This document shows, piece after piece, positions 7,211 through 16,310 of a stretch of DNA of 64,000 nt. The translations under genes and the position numbers were made by a program. Each line of letters starts with the position of its first letter. The stretch's first letter is position 1. This stretch comes from Marinilabilia salmonicolor (GTDB taxonomy: Bacteria > Bacteroidota > Bacteroidia > Bacteroidales > Marinilabiliaceae): NCBI RefSeq assembly GCF_003003035.1, contig NZ_PVTS01000003.1:274663-338662 (forward strand), in the 5' to 3' direction. The notes beneath the pieces were generated by a model. The model had not been told where the DNA came from. It was given only the letters and a program-made list of their open reading frames with translations, and ran no database searches.

Positions 7211-9478
7211 TTATTCGAAAAAACTCTTCAACGATTTTACCAGGTTAACGGAATAAGTTACCAGATTTCGGGTTTCACCCAATAACTCCATATAAATAAT
7301 ATTAATCCTCGTTTTTCCGTGACCCGATCTGATTTTTCTGATATGATTAAGTCTGAATCCTTCAATTAACGAAAAAAGAGCCTGTTGTCGCTGAACCAAC
7401 TCAGGTAACATGGCAAACTTTTTATCTTTCTCCAGATGAACCATAAAATTAAAAAAGGAAGTGGTCTCTTCCAAAATACCCGTTAAATCTTCACGCTGAT
7501 ACTCCACCAGCCCTTTGTGCTGATTTTTCACATGATCACAAACGGGATTTACCATTGCCATCAAAGTATTGGACAACTCTGTAAGGTAATCCAGTGCCTG
7601 AATAAAAAACTGACCGGGATCCTGTGACTCTTCAGGCATATTGCTCATAGCCCTGAAGAATTCTGTTTTTGCTCCTTTTACGCGCCCCCGAAGCCCTTCC
7701 GTTTTTTCTTTAACTTCAAGCAATTTGACAGCATCTTCCTCCAGCAATCCCTGAACCAACAAAAGATAAATTTTGGAGGACTCAAGCAACATTTTTCTGA
7801 TGGTCTCGCTTCCGGCATTTCTCATCCAGCCAATATTCTGAGCAATCTCGTTGCTGAATTCTTTCTTAAATTTTTCCTTTTCTTCCTGACGCCTCCGATG
7901 GTATCTGGTACTTTTCACCAAATAAAAAACCATAAACCCTAAAGCAGCTACCATTGTAATCCATGTTCCCCACCATAGCAGAAGAGTAAGAATGAAAGCA
8001 CCCAGAAAACCCAGGCAGGCAGTGATAAACCAGCCTCCGAGAATGGACAGAACACCTGAAATGCGATATACGGCACTTTCTCTTCCCCATGCCTGGTCGG
8101 CCAGTGAAGTCCCCATGGCAACCATGAAAACGACAAACGTGGTGGACAACGGAAATCCCCACCAGGTACCCAGACTTATTAAAATGCTGGCAACGACCAG
8201 GTTTACCGAAGCACGCAAAGTATCAAAATAAATAACCCCGTCCACTTTCTTTCCCTCGGCTTCATCATCACTTTTTTGATACTTTGCAGAAATAAACCTG
8301 CGCAAATTAGTCGGTAAAAGGCCATCAGCTCTGCCATAAAACCGCAAAAACTGGCGAACAAGTATCCGTGAAAGCTGTGATGGCTCGAAATGCTCCTGCC
8401 CGGAATGTTGCCGTCCGAGATATACTTCTGTCTCTGTGACAGATCGTGCCTTACGGGAATAAAAAAGTGTCAGAATCATAACAATTCCGGAACCCAGGAA
8501 AAATGCTCCATAAACCCAATCTCCTAATCCATGATCTCTCAGCCAGGCATCAGTCAGAAAAGAGAGGCCAAAAGAATCAGGAGACATACCACCTCCCGAA
8601 GTCAGAAAAGCACGAAAACTCTCAATGCCAGCAAGGGGAACTCCGATGAAATTGACCAAATCGTTGGCTGCAAAAGAGAGGGCCAGTGCAAAAGTACCAA
8701 ACAAAACAACCATTTTCGGTATATCTACCTGAAACAACAGGGCCAATAAATAGAGCAGAAAAAAGGTTCCGACAAAAATCATCAGGAAGGTATAAAACGG
8801 ATGCTCTCCTGTCCAGTGAACCATCGGATTATCCAACAAAGAAGATGCATCAATTCCCTTCATGAAAATCAGAAACAAAATACCGGAAACAGATAAAGCA
8901 CCGAAGATGGAAAGCAACAGTCGAAAACGTCCCTGATATCTGAAAGAAAAAACCAAACGGGAAATAAACTGAACCAAAGCACCTGCCAGAAATGCAAAAA
9001 GAATAGACACCAAAATCCCTGAAAATAAAAGAAATACCCGACCTGTATTTATGTAATCCGAGAGAACCGATTCTCCGGAAAGAGGACCACTCGTCTTTAT
9101 AAAAGCAATGGCCAGGGCAGCTCCGGTAAGTTCGAATACAACTGCAATGGTGGTGGATGTCGGGAAACCAAGCGTATTATAGGTGTCAATCAGCAATATA
9201 TCCACAATCATTACAGCCAGAAAAATAATCATCAGCTCCGTGAGAAAGAAACTTTGCGGATAAATAACCCCTTTACGGGCAACCTCCATCATGCCTGCAG
9301 AAAAAAATGTACCCAGCAACACTCCTGCACCGGCAATCCAGAAAATAGCACGGCGCGTGGCCACCCTGCTTCCGATGGCAGAATTTAAGAAATTTACAGC
9401 ATCATTGGATACTCCCACAATCAGGTCGATAACGGCCAGCAGTGAAAGTACAATAGCGATTGTCCAGACAAGTGTCAT
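7211..9478 (-). CDS. PiT-family inorganic phosphate transporter with C-terminal DUF47/PhoU-like region
   Basis: The first 530 residues contain about eleven membrane segments and the two inverted PiT signature repeats: GVSNDAVNFLNSAIGS near residues 22-37 and SFAANDLVNFIGVPLAG near 268-284, together with the FPTSTT and FPLSTTF motifs. The remaining 220 residues are soluble and helical and resemble the DUF47/PhoU-type accessory proteins that are usually separate. At 755 residues this fused form is longer than the usual 400-550 of bacterial PiT but common in Bacteroidota. It would move phosphate with cations into the cell. It is divergent from a PhoR/PhoB-like pair, with a TTAACA direct repeat between them, so control by phosphate starvation is likely. 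Confidence 0.92.
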   Translation of the reverse strand: MTLVWTIAIVLSLLAVIDLIVGVSNDAVNFLNSAIGSRVATRRAIFWIAGAGVLLGTFFSAGMMEVARKGVIYPQSFFLTELMIIFLAVMIVDILLIDTYNTLGFPTSTTIAVVFELTGAALAIAFIKTSGPLSGESVLSDYINTGRVFLLFSGILVSILFAFLAGALVQFISRLVFSFRYQGRFRLLLSIFGALSVSGILFLIFMKGIDASSLLDNPMVHWTGEHPFYTFLMIFVGTFFLLYLLALLFQVDIPKMVVLFGTFALALSFAANDLVNFIGVPLAGIESFRAFLTSGGGMSPDSFGLSFLTDAWLRDHGLGDWVYGAFFLGSGIVMILTLFYSRKARSVTETEVYLGRQHSGQEHFEPSQLSRILVRQFLRFYGRADGLLPTNLRRFISAKYQKSDDEAEGKKVDGVIYFDTLRASVNLVVASILISLGTWWGFPLSTTFVVFMVAMGTSLADQAWGRESAVYRISGVLSILGGWFITACLGFLGAFILTLLLWWGTWITMVAALGFMVFYLVKSTRYHRRRQEEKEKFKKEFSNEIAQNIGWMRNAGSETIRKMLLESSKIYLLLVQGLLEEDAVKLLEVKEKTEGLRGRVKGAKTEFFRAMSNMPEESQDPGQFFIQALDYLTELSNTLMAMVNPVCDHVKNQHKGLVEYQREDLTGILEETTSFFNFMVHLEKDKKFAMLPELVQRQQALFSLIEGFRLNHIRKIRSGHGKTRINIIYMELLGETRNLVTYSVNLVKSLKSFFE

Positions 9479-9617
9479 ATTCCTGTATGTTTAAGCTGCA
9501 AAAATAATTGGCCAAAATGGTTCTTTTCAAACCCGAATATTAAATTTTTGTTAGGTTTCGGCCTCTATTTTTCTCAAATTTAGGGTAATTTTTAATGTTT
9601 TCGGCACTTCCGGAGCC

Positions 9618-9634
9618 TTAACAGAAAATTAACA
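9618..9634. promoter_or_regulatory. Candidate Pho box (TTAACA direct repeat, 11-bp period)
   Basis: TTAACA, five bases, TTAACA (9618-9634) lies in the 249-bp space between the divergent PiT transporter and histidine kinase genes. OmpR/PhoB-type regulators bind direct repeats with an 11-bp period, and TTAACA repeats with about 5-bp spacing are the known PhoP site in Bacillus subtilis. That this is the site in this organism is inference. Confidence 0.5.
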
Positions 9635-9654
9635 TACCGAATACCTCTTTTTAA

Positions 9655-9687
9655 TTGCAGGCAGACGCTCTTTTTCATATAAATTTG
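9655..9687 (+). promoter_or_regulatory. Predicted promoter of the PhoR-like kinase gene
   Basis: TAAATTTG at 9680-9687 is a full match to the TAnnTTTG box, with a TTG at 9655-9657 slightly further upstream than usual (22 bases). It lies 21-46 bases downstream of the TTAACA repeat. Confidence 0.5.
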
Positions 9688-9727
9688 TCATGCACACAGG
9701 TGTAGCAAAAAGTAAATTTTTAAACGA

Positions 9728-10756
9728 ATGAAGTCTATTGCACCACAAAGAATTGTTGGATATATTACCATTACATTTCTGGTTCTTGCATTGCTGTTCT
9801 TTTTAATCAATTATTTCAGCCCGAACCTGCCCATCTCCCTGCTTATTACCATTCCCCTGTTTACCGGAATCGCCTTTTCGGCAGTCAATCACCTCATCAG
9901 CCTGTTCATTTATGCCAAGATCAAACCCATCTACAAGTCGATTCATAATTTTAAACCGGGCATAAAAGAGTCTCAGGATAATCATGACGATATTTTTTCT
10001 CAGGTAAACCGGGAAGTTGCAGAGTGGATGAAGGGGAAAACCATGGAGATTCAACAGCTTCGTCAGCTTGAAAAATACCGGAGAGAGTTTCTGGGAAATG
10101 TGTCACATGAATTAAAGACCCCGGTTTTTAACATTCAGGGCTATATCCTTACCTTACTGGAGGGAGGCATCGATGATCCTGCAATCAATATGCTCTATCT
10201 GGAACGTACAGAAAGAAGCATCGACCGGATGATATCCATTATTGAGGATCTGGAAGCCATCTCCAAGCTGGAGTCGGGCGAACTGGAGCTGAATATCACC
10301 AAATTCAATATTTACCAAATGGTAGAAGAAGCTTTTGATCTGCAAGAGGTACGCGCAGATAAGAGGAAAATTAAATTAAAATTCGGCAAGAGTGCCGATA
10401 AAAACATATTTGTTAAAGGAGATAAACCCCGTATCTTTCAGGTCATCAGCAACCTTATTGTCAACTCCATCAATTATGGTATAGATGGCGGCCAGACAAC
10501 CATCAGCTTTTACGATATGGACAATCTGGTTTTGGTGGAAGTACGCGACAACGGAGTGGGCATATCGGAACGTGATCTGCCCAGAGTGTTTGAACGGTTT
10601 TACCGTGCCGACAAAAGCCGGTCACGTGAACAGGGAGGGACTGGTCTGGGACTGGCAATCGTGAAACACATCATTGAAGCACATAAGCAAACCATCAATG
10701 TAAACAGTACGCCAGGGAAGGGAACATCGTTTACTTTTACACTGGAGAAAGCTTGA
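9728..10756 (+). CDS. PhoR-like sensor histidine kinase
   Basis: The 342-residue protein has two closely spaced membrane segments (about 10-30 and 35-57), a short linker, then HisKA with the phospho-acceptor H127 in FLGNVSHELKTPVFNIQGY, and HATPase_c with the N box (VISNLIVNSINYG), DNGVGIS, and GGTGLGLAIVKHI. It lacks a large periplasmic domain and a recognisable PAS domain, so it may read signal through the membrane or a transporter partner, as PhoR does. The response-regulator gene follows directly. The divergent PiT transporter makes phosphate the most probable signal. Confidence 0.9.
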   Translation: MKSIAPQRIVGYITITFLVLALLFFLINYFSPNLPISLLITIPLFTGIAFSAVNHLISLFIYAKIKPIYKSIHNFKPGIKESQDNHDDIFSQVNREVAEWMKGKTMEIQQLRQLEKYRREFLGNVSHELKTPVFNIQGYILTLLEGGIDDPAINMLYLERTERSIDRMISIIEDLEAISKLESGELELNITKFNIYQMVEEAFDLQEVRADKRKIKLKFGKSADKNIFVKGDKPRIFQVISNLIVNSINYGIDGGQTTISFYDMDNLVLVEVRDNGVGISERDLPRVFERFYRADKSRSREQGGTGLGLAIVKHIIEAHKQTINVNSTPGKGTSFTFTLEKA

Positions 10757-10809
10757 AAATAGTTATTAGATATCAGAGAATAGAAGACATACCTAACAAA
10801 CCAAAAATC

Positions 10810-11511
10810 ATGAACGAAACATCAGATTACAAAATACTGTTGGTGGATGATGAGCCCGATATTCTGGAATTCATCGGATACAATCTGAAAAAAGAAGGTT
10901 TTTCGGTACGAACAGCCAACAACGGACAGGATGGATTAAAAATTGCCAAAGAAGAAAACCCCCACCTGATTGTACTGGATGTGATGATGCCCGGAATGGA
11001 TGGCATAGAAACCTGCGAAGAGATACGAAAAGTACCCGCCCTCAAGGATACACTGGTTGTTTTTCTCACTGCAAGAGGCGAAGATTACTCACAGATTGCC
11101 GGTTTTGATGCAGGCGCGGACGATTACATCACCAAGCCAATTAAACCCAAAGTATTAATATCGCGCGTAAAAGCGCTTCTGAAACGTTACGCACACGGCA
11201 CCTCCTCCAAAGAGCCTGAAGAAGACAATAAAATAACCGTGGGCGACCTCATTATTGATCGGGAAAAATATCTGGTTACCTCCGGAAGTAAAGAGCTTTC
11301 GCTCCCCAAAAAGGAATTCGAACTTTTGCTGCTGTTGGCTGCCAAGCCTGACCGGGTATTTACCCGCGACGAAATATATGCATCTGTTTGGGGAGACAAC
11401 ATTATCGTTGGCGACCGTACCATTGATGTTCACATAAGAAAATTACGGGAAAAGATCGGACAAGACCACATCCGCACCATTAAAGGGGTTGGCTACAAGT
11501 TTGTGGATTGA
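10810..11511 (+). CDS. PhoB-like response regulator (OmpR family)
   Basis: I place the start at the ATG at 10810 because the receiver domain begins right after it; the in-frame extension upstream begins with a TTG and has no family character. The 233-residue product has an N-terminal receiver domain with the acidic pair in VDDEPD, phospho-acceptor D57 in LIVLDVMMPGMDG and the conserved Lys in DDYITKPIKP, then a winged-helix DNA-binding domain (about 135-232) ending in RTIKGVGYKFVD. It lies 53 bases after the kinase gene and is its obvious partner. Confidence 0.93.
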   Translation: MNETSDYKILLVDDEPDILEFIGYNLKKEGFSVRTANNGQDGLKIAKEENPHLIVLDVMMPGMDGIETCEEIRKVPALKDTLVVFLTARGEDYSQIAGFDAGADDYITKPIKPKVLISRVKALLKRYAHGTSSKEPEEDNKITVGDLIIDREKYLVTSGSKELSLPKKEFELLLLLAAKPDRVFTRDEIYASVWGDNIIVGDRTIDVHIRKLREKIGQDHIRTIKGVGYKFVD

Positions 11512-11617
11512 TTTTTTTGCAAAGTTGGTCAAATAATAGCTTTATTTGTAACTTTATTTTTTAAATTGCACTATTAAAGCCTTATTTGAGCCTTTTAAGC
11601 AAACTAATTTCACAATT

Positions 11618-12037
11618 ATGAAGAAGATTTTTTTATTGGCTACAGCACTTCTGGTACTGGGAGTGGCCTGTAAGGACAAGAAAGAACCTCCCAAAAAAGA
11701 ACCTGTTAAAAAGGTAGCTCCGGCGCCCAAACCCGATACTCTTGCGAAAAAGGTTGAAGAGCCTAAGCCGGAACCCAAACCGGTTCCCAAAGAACCCAAC
11801 AAATACTTCCTTATTGCCGGCAGTTTTTCAAGTCAGGACAATGCAGAGTCTTTCAAAAAAGAACTGACCGACCAGGGATATCAGTCTGAAGTGATTATGC
11901 GCAGCTGGGGCGAAAACAGCGACTTCTACAAAGTTTCCTATATGGGTTTTTCCGACAAGAAAGAAGCCATCAGCAAGATGCAGCAGGAACGCTCTCAGCC
12001 AGGAAAAGAAGAAGTTTGGGTACTGGTAAAAAGATAA
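11618..12037 (+). CDS. SPOR-domain lipoprotein
   Basis: The 139-residue protein begins with a lipoprotein signal ending in LGVAC (Cys18), followed by a Lys/Pro/Glu-rich linker (about 19-60) long enough to reach peptidoglycan, and a C-terminal SPOR domain (about 62-138; KYFLIAGSFSSQDNAESFKKEL … YKVSYMGFSDKKEA). SPOR domains bind glycan strands lacking peptide stems, usually at the division septum. Single gene on the + strand, ending four bases before the convergent HAD hydrolase gene. Confidence 0.88.
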   Translation: MKKIFLLATALLVLGVACKDKKEPPKKEPVKKVAPAPKPDTLAKKVEEPKPEPKPVPKEPNKYFLIAGSFSSQDNAESFKKELTDQGYQSEVIMRSWGENSDFYKVSYMGFSDKKEAISKMQQERSQPGKEEVWVLVKR

Positions 12038-12040
12038 ACA

Positions 12041-12661
12041 CTACCTCCTGCTAAAGCCTCGAAACCATTCTGGCAGATCAAAGCCGGGTGTGATGTGAAG
12101 CGTCTGAATCCCCAGCCGTCCGGCAGTTTCAAGATTCTCTGCAAGATCATCGGCGAATAAGGTTTCTGCAGCATTCAAGTTATTCTCCCTCAGAACCTGT
12201 TCATATATTTCAGGCTGAGGTTTACGAAGTCGCATAGTATGGGAATAATAAAGCTTTTCAAAGAGGTCTCCGAGGTGCTCCACTCCGGGAACCTCTTTTT
12301 CATATTTCTGAGCATGTATCTCGTTGGTATTACTTAACACAAATAAACGGTATTCTTTTCCCAAATCCCTGAGCATCTCAACATGCTCTTCCGGGAAATC
12401 GCCCAGTATTTTGTTCCATGCATCAACAATATCCTCGTTGGTAACATCCGGTCGGAAAAAGTGACCGATGCTCTTCAGGAACTGCGCGGATGAAATTTTC
12501 CCGGTCTCAAATTCAATAAAAGAGTCCAGGGTTTTGAAAGAAAACACATCCGTTCCCTTCATCTCCCCGGCTAGTAATTTACTAAAAGCATCCTTTGCAG
12601 CCTCCCTTTTTAGCGGAATGAGCACATTTCCCAAATCGAATATGATGTTTCTTACAGACAT
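12041..12661 (-). CDS. HAD-superfamily hydrolase (YihX-like)
   Basis: I choose the ATG at 12661 because the HAD motif I follows at once; the upstream in-frame extension looks non-coding. The 206-residue protein has motif I FDLGNVLIP (nucleophile D9), motif II VLSNTNEIHAQKYE, motif III lysine in RLRKPQPEIYE and motif IV TLFADDLAEN, with an alpha-helical cap between I and II. This is the class IA pattern of small sugar-phosphate or nucleotide phosphatases; the substrate is not evident. Confidence 0.88.
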   Translation of the reverse strand: MSVRNIIFDLGNVLIPLKREAAKDAFSKLLAGEMKGTDVFSFKTLDSFIEFETGKISSAQFLKSIGHFFRPDVTNEDIVDAWNKILGDFPEEHVEMLRDLGKEYRLFVLSNTNEIHAQKYEKEVPGVEHLGDLFEKLYYSHTMRLRKPQPEIYEQVLRENNLNAAETLFADDLAENLETAGRLGIQTLHITPGFDLPEWFRGFSRR

Positions 12662-12770
12662 AAATCTTGATTTTGAAATGTCAAAATTAAGATTCTTATC
12701 TCTCTCCACCCTATAATGTCCCAAACATTTTCAAAAAGGAACTTCACACGATTTATTTGTGGTTTTAATG

Positions 12771-12801
12771 TTTGAATATTCGTTCCGGTTTTGTATTTTT
12801 G
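12771..12801 (+). promoter_or_regulatory. Consensus promoter of the tRNA gene
   Basis: TTTG (12771-12774), 19 bases, TATTTTTG (12794-12801): a full match to the Bacteroidota promoter pattern, 29 bases before the mature tRNA. Confidence 0.8.
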
Positions 12802-12830
12802 CATCCGCTCAGGCGAAAAACCCTGTAGCC

Positions 12831-12904
12831 GGGCCCATAGCTCAGCTGGTTAGAGCACCTGACTCATAATCAGGGAGTCGTAGGTTCAAGCCCTACTGGG
12901 CCCA
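12831..12904 (+). tRNA. tRNA with CAU anticodon (elongator Met, or Ile2)
   Basis: A 74-base cloverleaf is visible: acceptor stem GGGCCCA/TGGGCCC, D arm with AGCTCAGCTGGTTAGAGC, anticodon arm with loop CTCATAA, five-base variable region and T arm GTAGG-TTCAAGC-CCTAC. The discriminator is A and CCA is not encoded. The CAU anticodon suits elongator Met; an Ile2 tRNA, whose C is later modified to lysidine, cannot be excluded from the gene alone. The T-psi-C loop argues against an unusual form. A rho-independent terminator follows directly. Confidence 0.95.
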
Positions 12905-12911
12905 CATTGAT

Positions 12912-12952
12912 AAAAAGCCACTTACAGAGGATTTTCTGTGAGTGGCTTTTTT
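12912..12952 (+). terminator. Rho-independent terminator of the tRNA gene
   Basis: AAAAGCCACTTACAGA pairs with TCTGTGAGTGGCTTTT across a six-base loop, followed by more T residues. Confidence 0.9.
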
Positions 12953-13120
12953 GTTTGCTACACAATTCCGGACTTCTGTTGGACTTGTCTTAACCGTAAG
13001 TACAACACCTCCAAAACATTCATTTCAAGCAGCCTTACTCCAAAAATCTGATTATCTTTGTTTATCAAGGGTCCCATCTCCATTTCTCTTTCATGGTCAA
13101 AATTAAATATCACTCGTTCT

Positions 13121-13792
13121 ATGCCTGATTCATCCATTTCTTCTCCATCAACCAAAGACAAAAAGGTCTCCGGGCCTGATAAAAGAAAATGGTTCGAGAT
13201 ATACGCGGTTGTCGCAACAGGAGCATTGAAGTATATTATGATGGACTGGCTGGAATTGCGGGTTTTTTATATTGTCAGTGCCTGTCTGTTTTGGATTGTT
13301 TATATCCTGCGAAGATATCGGACAAACAAACAAATTCTGTACAACTGGGGCTTTCAGAGATCCGGTTTTAAGAGAACATTCCTTTTCGGTATCCCGGTGG
13401 CACTCCTTATTATTCCCGGAATACTCATTTCCGAAAGCGAATCTTCTCTGTCGTGGAACCTCATTCCGGTATTGGCTCTCTATCCCTTTTGGGGTCTGAT
13501 TCAACAATTTGTAATGATAGCAATAATCGCGGGAAACCTGGGATCAATCACCACACTGAAACTTGGCCAAAATCAGGTAATAATTCTTGTCTCATTTCTC
13601 TTTGCAATGGCCCACTATCCATCATTCCCACTGATGGTTTTCACCTTTATCATGGAAGTGGTCTTTATCATAGCCTGGTTCAGATGGAACAATCTGTGGG
13701 CACTGGGTCTTTTACACGGTTGGCTGGGCGCACTTTTTCTATATTTTGTTCAGAACCGGAACCTGTGGAATGAACTTTGGTCCATTTTCTAG
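13121..13792 (+). CDS. CPBP-like multi-pass membrane protein with degenerate first motif
   Basis: I place the start at the ATG at 13121, since a TATCTTTG box at 13053-13060 suggests transcription begins near 13067 and no better ATG lies between. The 223-residue protein has about seven membrane segments. FAMAHYP and LLHGWLGALF match the second and third histidine motifs of the CPBP (CAAX-protease-like, ABI) family, but the usual EExxxR motif is replaced by WGLIQQFVM. Peptidase activity is therefore doubtful; such degenerate members are common. It converges with the zinc-ribbon membrane protein gene. Confidence 0.7.
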   Translation: MPDSSISSPSTKDKKVSGPDKRKWFEIYAVVATGALKYIMMDWLELRVFYIVSACLFWIVYILRRYRTNKQILYNWGFQRSGFKRTFLFGIPVALLIIPGILISESESSLSWNLIPVLALYPFWGLIQQFVMIAIIAGNLGSITTLKLGQNQVIILVSFLFAMAHYPSFPLMVFTFIMEVVFIIAWFRWNNLWALGLLHGWLGALFLYFVQNRNLWNELWSIF

Positions 13793-13807
13793 CCTCATGA
13801 AAAGGCA

Positions 13808-14533
13808 CTAGATATGGAAAAATCTTTTCAGATCCGTCACCTTTTTTAGCCGATAGTGAACATAAAGCATTAACGACGCAGTAACAACTGATGATGCCAT
13901 TACAATAAGGCTCCACCTGAAATCTAAAGAATCGAACCAGTATAAATTGATAATCCCCTCTGTACAGATACAAAGTATTCCTGAAGTAACCAGAGAATAA
14001 GCAACAACATTGAGTCCCTTTTGACTTGCTCTCCGAATGAGCCTGAAAAGAAGGAGAACCGTAACATAAGCCGCAAAGAGCAACGGAATACCCAGTTGCA
14101 TCCCCCAACCGGAGTTACCTGAATATATATCAAGCAGGACAAGCAGTACTGATGATGAAATAAAACTTAAACCACCCCAAAGCAACTCTCTTTGGGCCCA
14201 AAAAGTGCCCATTGTAATATTCAGCAGCAGAACAAGACCAACTGTAACCGGATAGCGGGACCAGGAAAGTGTTCCGTTAAGCACGAAATCAATCACAAGC
14301 GTGATAAAAATACCGGACAACAATATCATGCCGGAGATCTTCAAAAAGAGCTTTCTTTTCTGGAATCCCGACAGTTTACGGTACTCAGTCAGAATCTTAT
14401 CCTTCCGCTCCTTTTGACGTGTTTCTATAAAAGCCAGATTGGTTTCATTACGCTCCAGCAACGGCTCCCCACATAAGGAACAGAAATTGGCGTTTTCATC
14501 AAGGGTTACCCCGCAGTTTGGACAATTCTTCAT
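13808..14533 (-). CDS. Zinc-ribbon membrane protein (DUF6320-like)
   Basis: The 241-residue protein opens with a zinc ribbon (CPNCG at residues 4-8 and CSLCG at 18-22), then a charged linker and six or so membrane segments (from about 63 to 225). From memory, proteins of this build (DUF6320) sit next to acyltransferase-like proteins of the kind found directly upstream. The start codon overlaps the acyltransferase stop codon by one base (TAATG on the coding strand), which implies translational coupling and a joint task. The task itself is unknown. Confidence 0.72.
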   Translation of the reverse strand: MKNCPNCGVTLDENANFCSLCGEPLLERNETNLAFIETRQKERKDKILTEYRKLSGFQKRKLFLKISGMILLSGIFITLVIDFVLNGTLSWSRYPVTVGLVLLLNITMGTFWAQRELLWGGLSFISSSVLLVLLDIYSGNSGWGMQLGIPLLFAAYVTVLLLFRLIRRASQKGLNVVAYSLVTSGILCICTEGIINLYWFDSLDFRWSLIVMASSVVTASLMLYVHYRLKKVTDLKRFFHI

Positions 14534-15837
14534 TAATCTTCTTTTAAGTCTGACTTTGCAGAGATTCTGCTCTCATTCAGAAATTCAACAAAACGTTCTT
14601 CAAATTGCTTTGATCGGGCAACACTCCCAAAACAAAGCGTTAGACGGTCGTTGAACCCGACCACAGCACAACTCACTTTTAACATTTTGTTTGGTGGCGG
14701 AGCAGTTAATACAAAATGGTTTATTTTTTCGGAAACACTTCGGGGAAGATCTACTTTACCCAGATTGGTTACCACACCACTGTACTGGCTGGTCCCCAGA
14801 GAATTAAATTTTGCCTTAAGAATTAAACTCTTGATAAAAAGAGGAATACTGCGAACATATAATTTCTTCTCACTTCCCACGTTGCGGGCAATGTTTTTAT
14901 TAATCAATTTGGCCTCGGTCTCCAACTCCATCTGATGATACACCGAGCGTAGTATTTCCTCAAATGAATAATGGCCCAGGCGCAAATCTATTTCAGGCAT
15001 CACAAATAATGAAAAATTCCGCATGGTCTGTGAGGAAAAAACGTTTCTCAGATTGACAGGAACCTGGACACGTAACATCTTTGACATCTTCATTTTAGTT
15101 AGAGGGTTCAGGCGTTCAAAAACATCCTGAAGAATGTAAAGATAGACCGATGCCAAATAAACAGTAATACTGACCTTATTCTCTTTGGTCACCCGCTTAA
15201 TATCCTCCATAGAGACATCAACAATGGTCCGATGGAAACGTGGAGAAGAATTAATTGAGAATGGCAAATGGAATGCTTTGGACCTTCGCACCATTGGAGG
15301 AATATCCTCTCTAAAGTAACGTTTGTAGGCATCTTCGAACTCTTCTTCCGACCATTTCTCATTTGGTTTCTTGTAAGAAAAATCTTCAGGAACATCGATA
15401 CCACACTCCTGAAAATAACCAATCAATACGGTCCGAAGAAAATCAAAGGCTCCCCCACCATCGGTAAGAATATGTGATACTTCCAGACTGATGCTATTTT
15501 CACGTATCAAAAAACGAAGCAGTAAACCGCCCTTTTCAAACTTTCTGCAGCACTCTCCCTCGTCCGATTCTATGGGAATATGGTACGGTAAATGCTCCAG
15601 ATAGTACCAGAAAAAACCCTTGCGAAGCTGCATCAGATAGTAGGGGAATCTCCCTTCTGCCATCAACACAGCCTTTCTGAAAGCATCAATCTTTACCGGT
15701 TCCGTCAGTTTTGCTGAAACACGAATCACAGAAGTTACCTCCCGGGTAATTATGGCCGGAAAAATTTTGGCCGCATTATCCAACGTATGCCAGAAACGAT
15801 TACCGTTCTTTGGTCCACTGAGATTCTTATTACCCAT
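14533..15837 (-). CDS. Condensation/alcohol-acetyltransferase-like acyltransferase
   Basis: The 434-residue protein has the HxxxDG motif (SHILTDGGGAFDFLR, near residue 125) of the CoA-dependent acyltransferase superfamily that includes NRPS condensation domains, wax-ester synthases and alcohol O-acetyltransferases. A second half with NKVSITVYLASVYLYIL, VPVNLRNVF and a C-terminal segment with LTLCFGSVARSKQFEERFVEFL completes the two-lobed fold. Substrates are unknown. It is coupled to the membrane zinc-ribbon gene downstream, suggesting a lipid- or envelope-related acylation. Confidence 0.75.
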   Translation of the reverse strand: MGNKNLSGPKNGNRFWHTLDNAAKIFPAIITREVTSVIRVSAKLTEPVKIDAFRKAVLMAEGRFPYYLMQLRKGFFWYYLEHLPYHIPIESDEGECCRKFEKGGLLLRFLIRENSISLEVSHILTDGGGAFDFLRTVLIGYFQECGIDVPEDFSYKKPNEKWSEEEFEDAYKRYFREDIPPMVRRSKAFHLPFSINSSPRFHRTIVDVSMEDIKRVTKENKVSITVYLASVYLYILQDVFERLNPLTKMKMSKMLRVQVPVNLRNVFSSQTMRNFSLFVMPEIDLRLGHYSFEEILRSVYHQMELETEAKLINKNIARNVGSEKKLYVRSIPLFIKSLILKAKFNSLGTSQYSGVVTNLGKVDLPRSVSEKINHFVLTAPPPNKMLKVSCAVVGFNDRLTLCFGSVARSKQFEERFVEFLNESRISAKSDLKED

Positions 15838-16310
15838 AAATCAAGATTTTATGGATTGCTTCAATATATAGCATCATATTTTTCAAATTTAGGACTTATT
15901 AGGGGAAATCACTGCATCACAGCATAATTTCGGAAAACCCGGGAACTTTCGAGCATCATTTCAAGATTAGCCGATTTGTATGGAATGGCACCTCTTCACC
16001 TCTCAACAAAATTGGAATATTTCATTAGAATGAATAGTTTTACTAAAACTTCCTGCCCTGGTCCAAAACCTGATCAAACCTTGTTTGTTATAAAAACTCA
16101 CGGCTCTAAAAAACATTTAACAAGGTCATAATAATCAAATTTCAGAATGATAAAACGAGTCTGGATCACTCGGAATGAGTTCCATCAGATCAATAACTTA
16201 AATAAAATTTTATACTGATGAAACGAGCATGGCAACGATTGCAACAAGAGAATATGTATAAATTCCTGCATGCGAGTTCCATTAGACCTTAATAATCAAA
16301 TTTTATACTG
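15838..16310. other. Gene-free 473 bp, right part a tandem repeat array
   Basis: From 15838 to about 16124 I see no ORF, hairpin or promoter that stands out. The rest is the 93-bp repeat array described separately, which runs up to the start codon of the oxidoreductase gene. Confidence 0.6.

Noticed and set aside
12831..12960. Integrated element attached at the tRNA gene
   Set aside because: No integrase and no repeat of the tRNA 3' end were seen; the tRNA is followed by a normal terminator.
12958..13161. 67-codon minus-strand ORF downstream of the tRNA (MSLVDGEEMDESGIERVIF…)
   Set aside because: It reads as plausible protein but is antisense to the CPBP-like gene's promoter and start and has no recognisable family. 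I cannot fully exclude a small gene.
16218..16292. Mini-ORFs beginning MKRAWQ in the 93-bp repeats as conserved peptides
   Set aside because: The second copy shifts frame after MYKFL and substitutions do not favour third positions; conservation follows the DNA, not a peptide.
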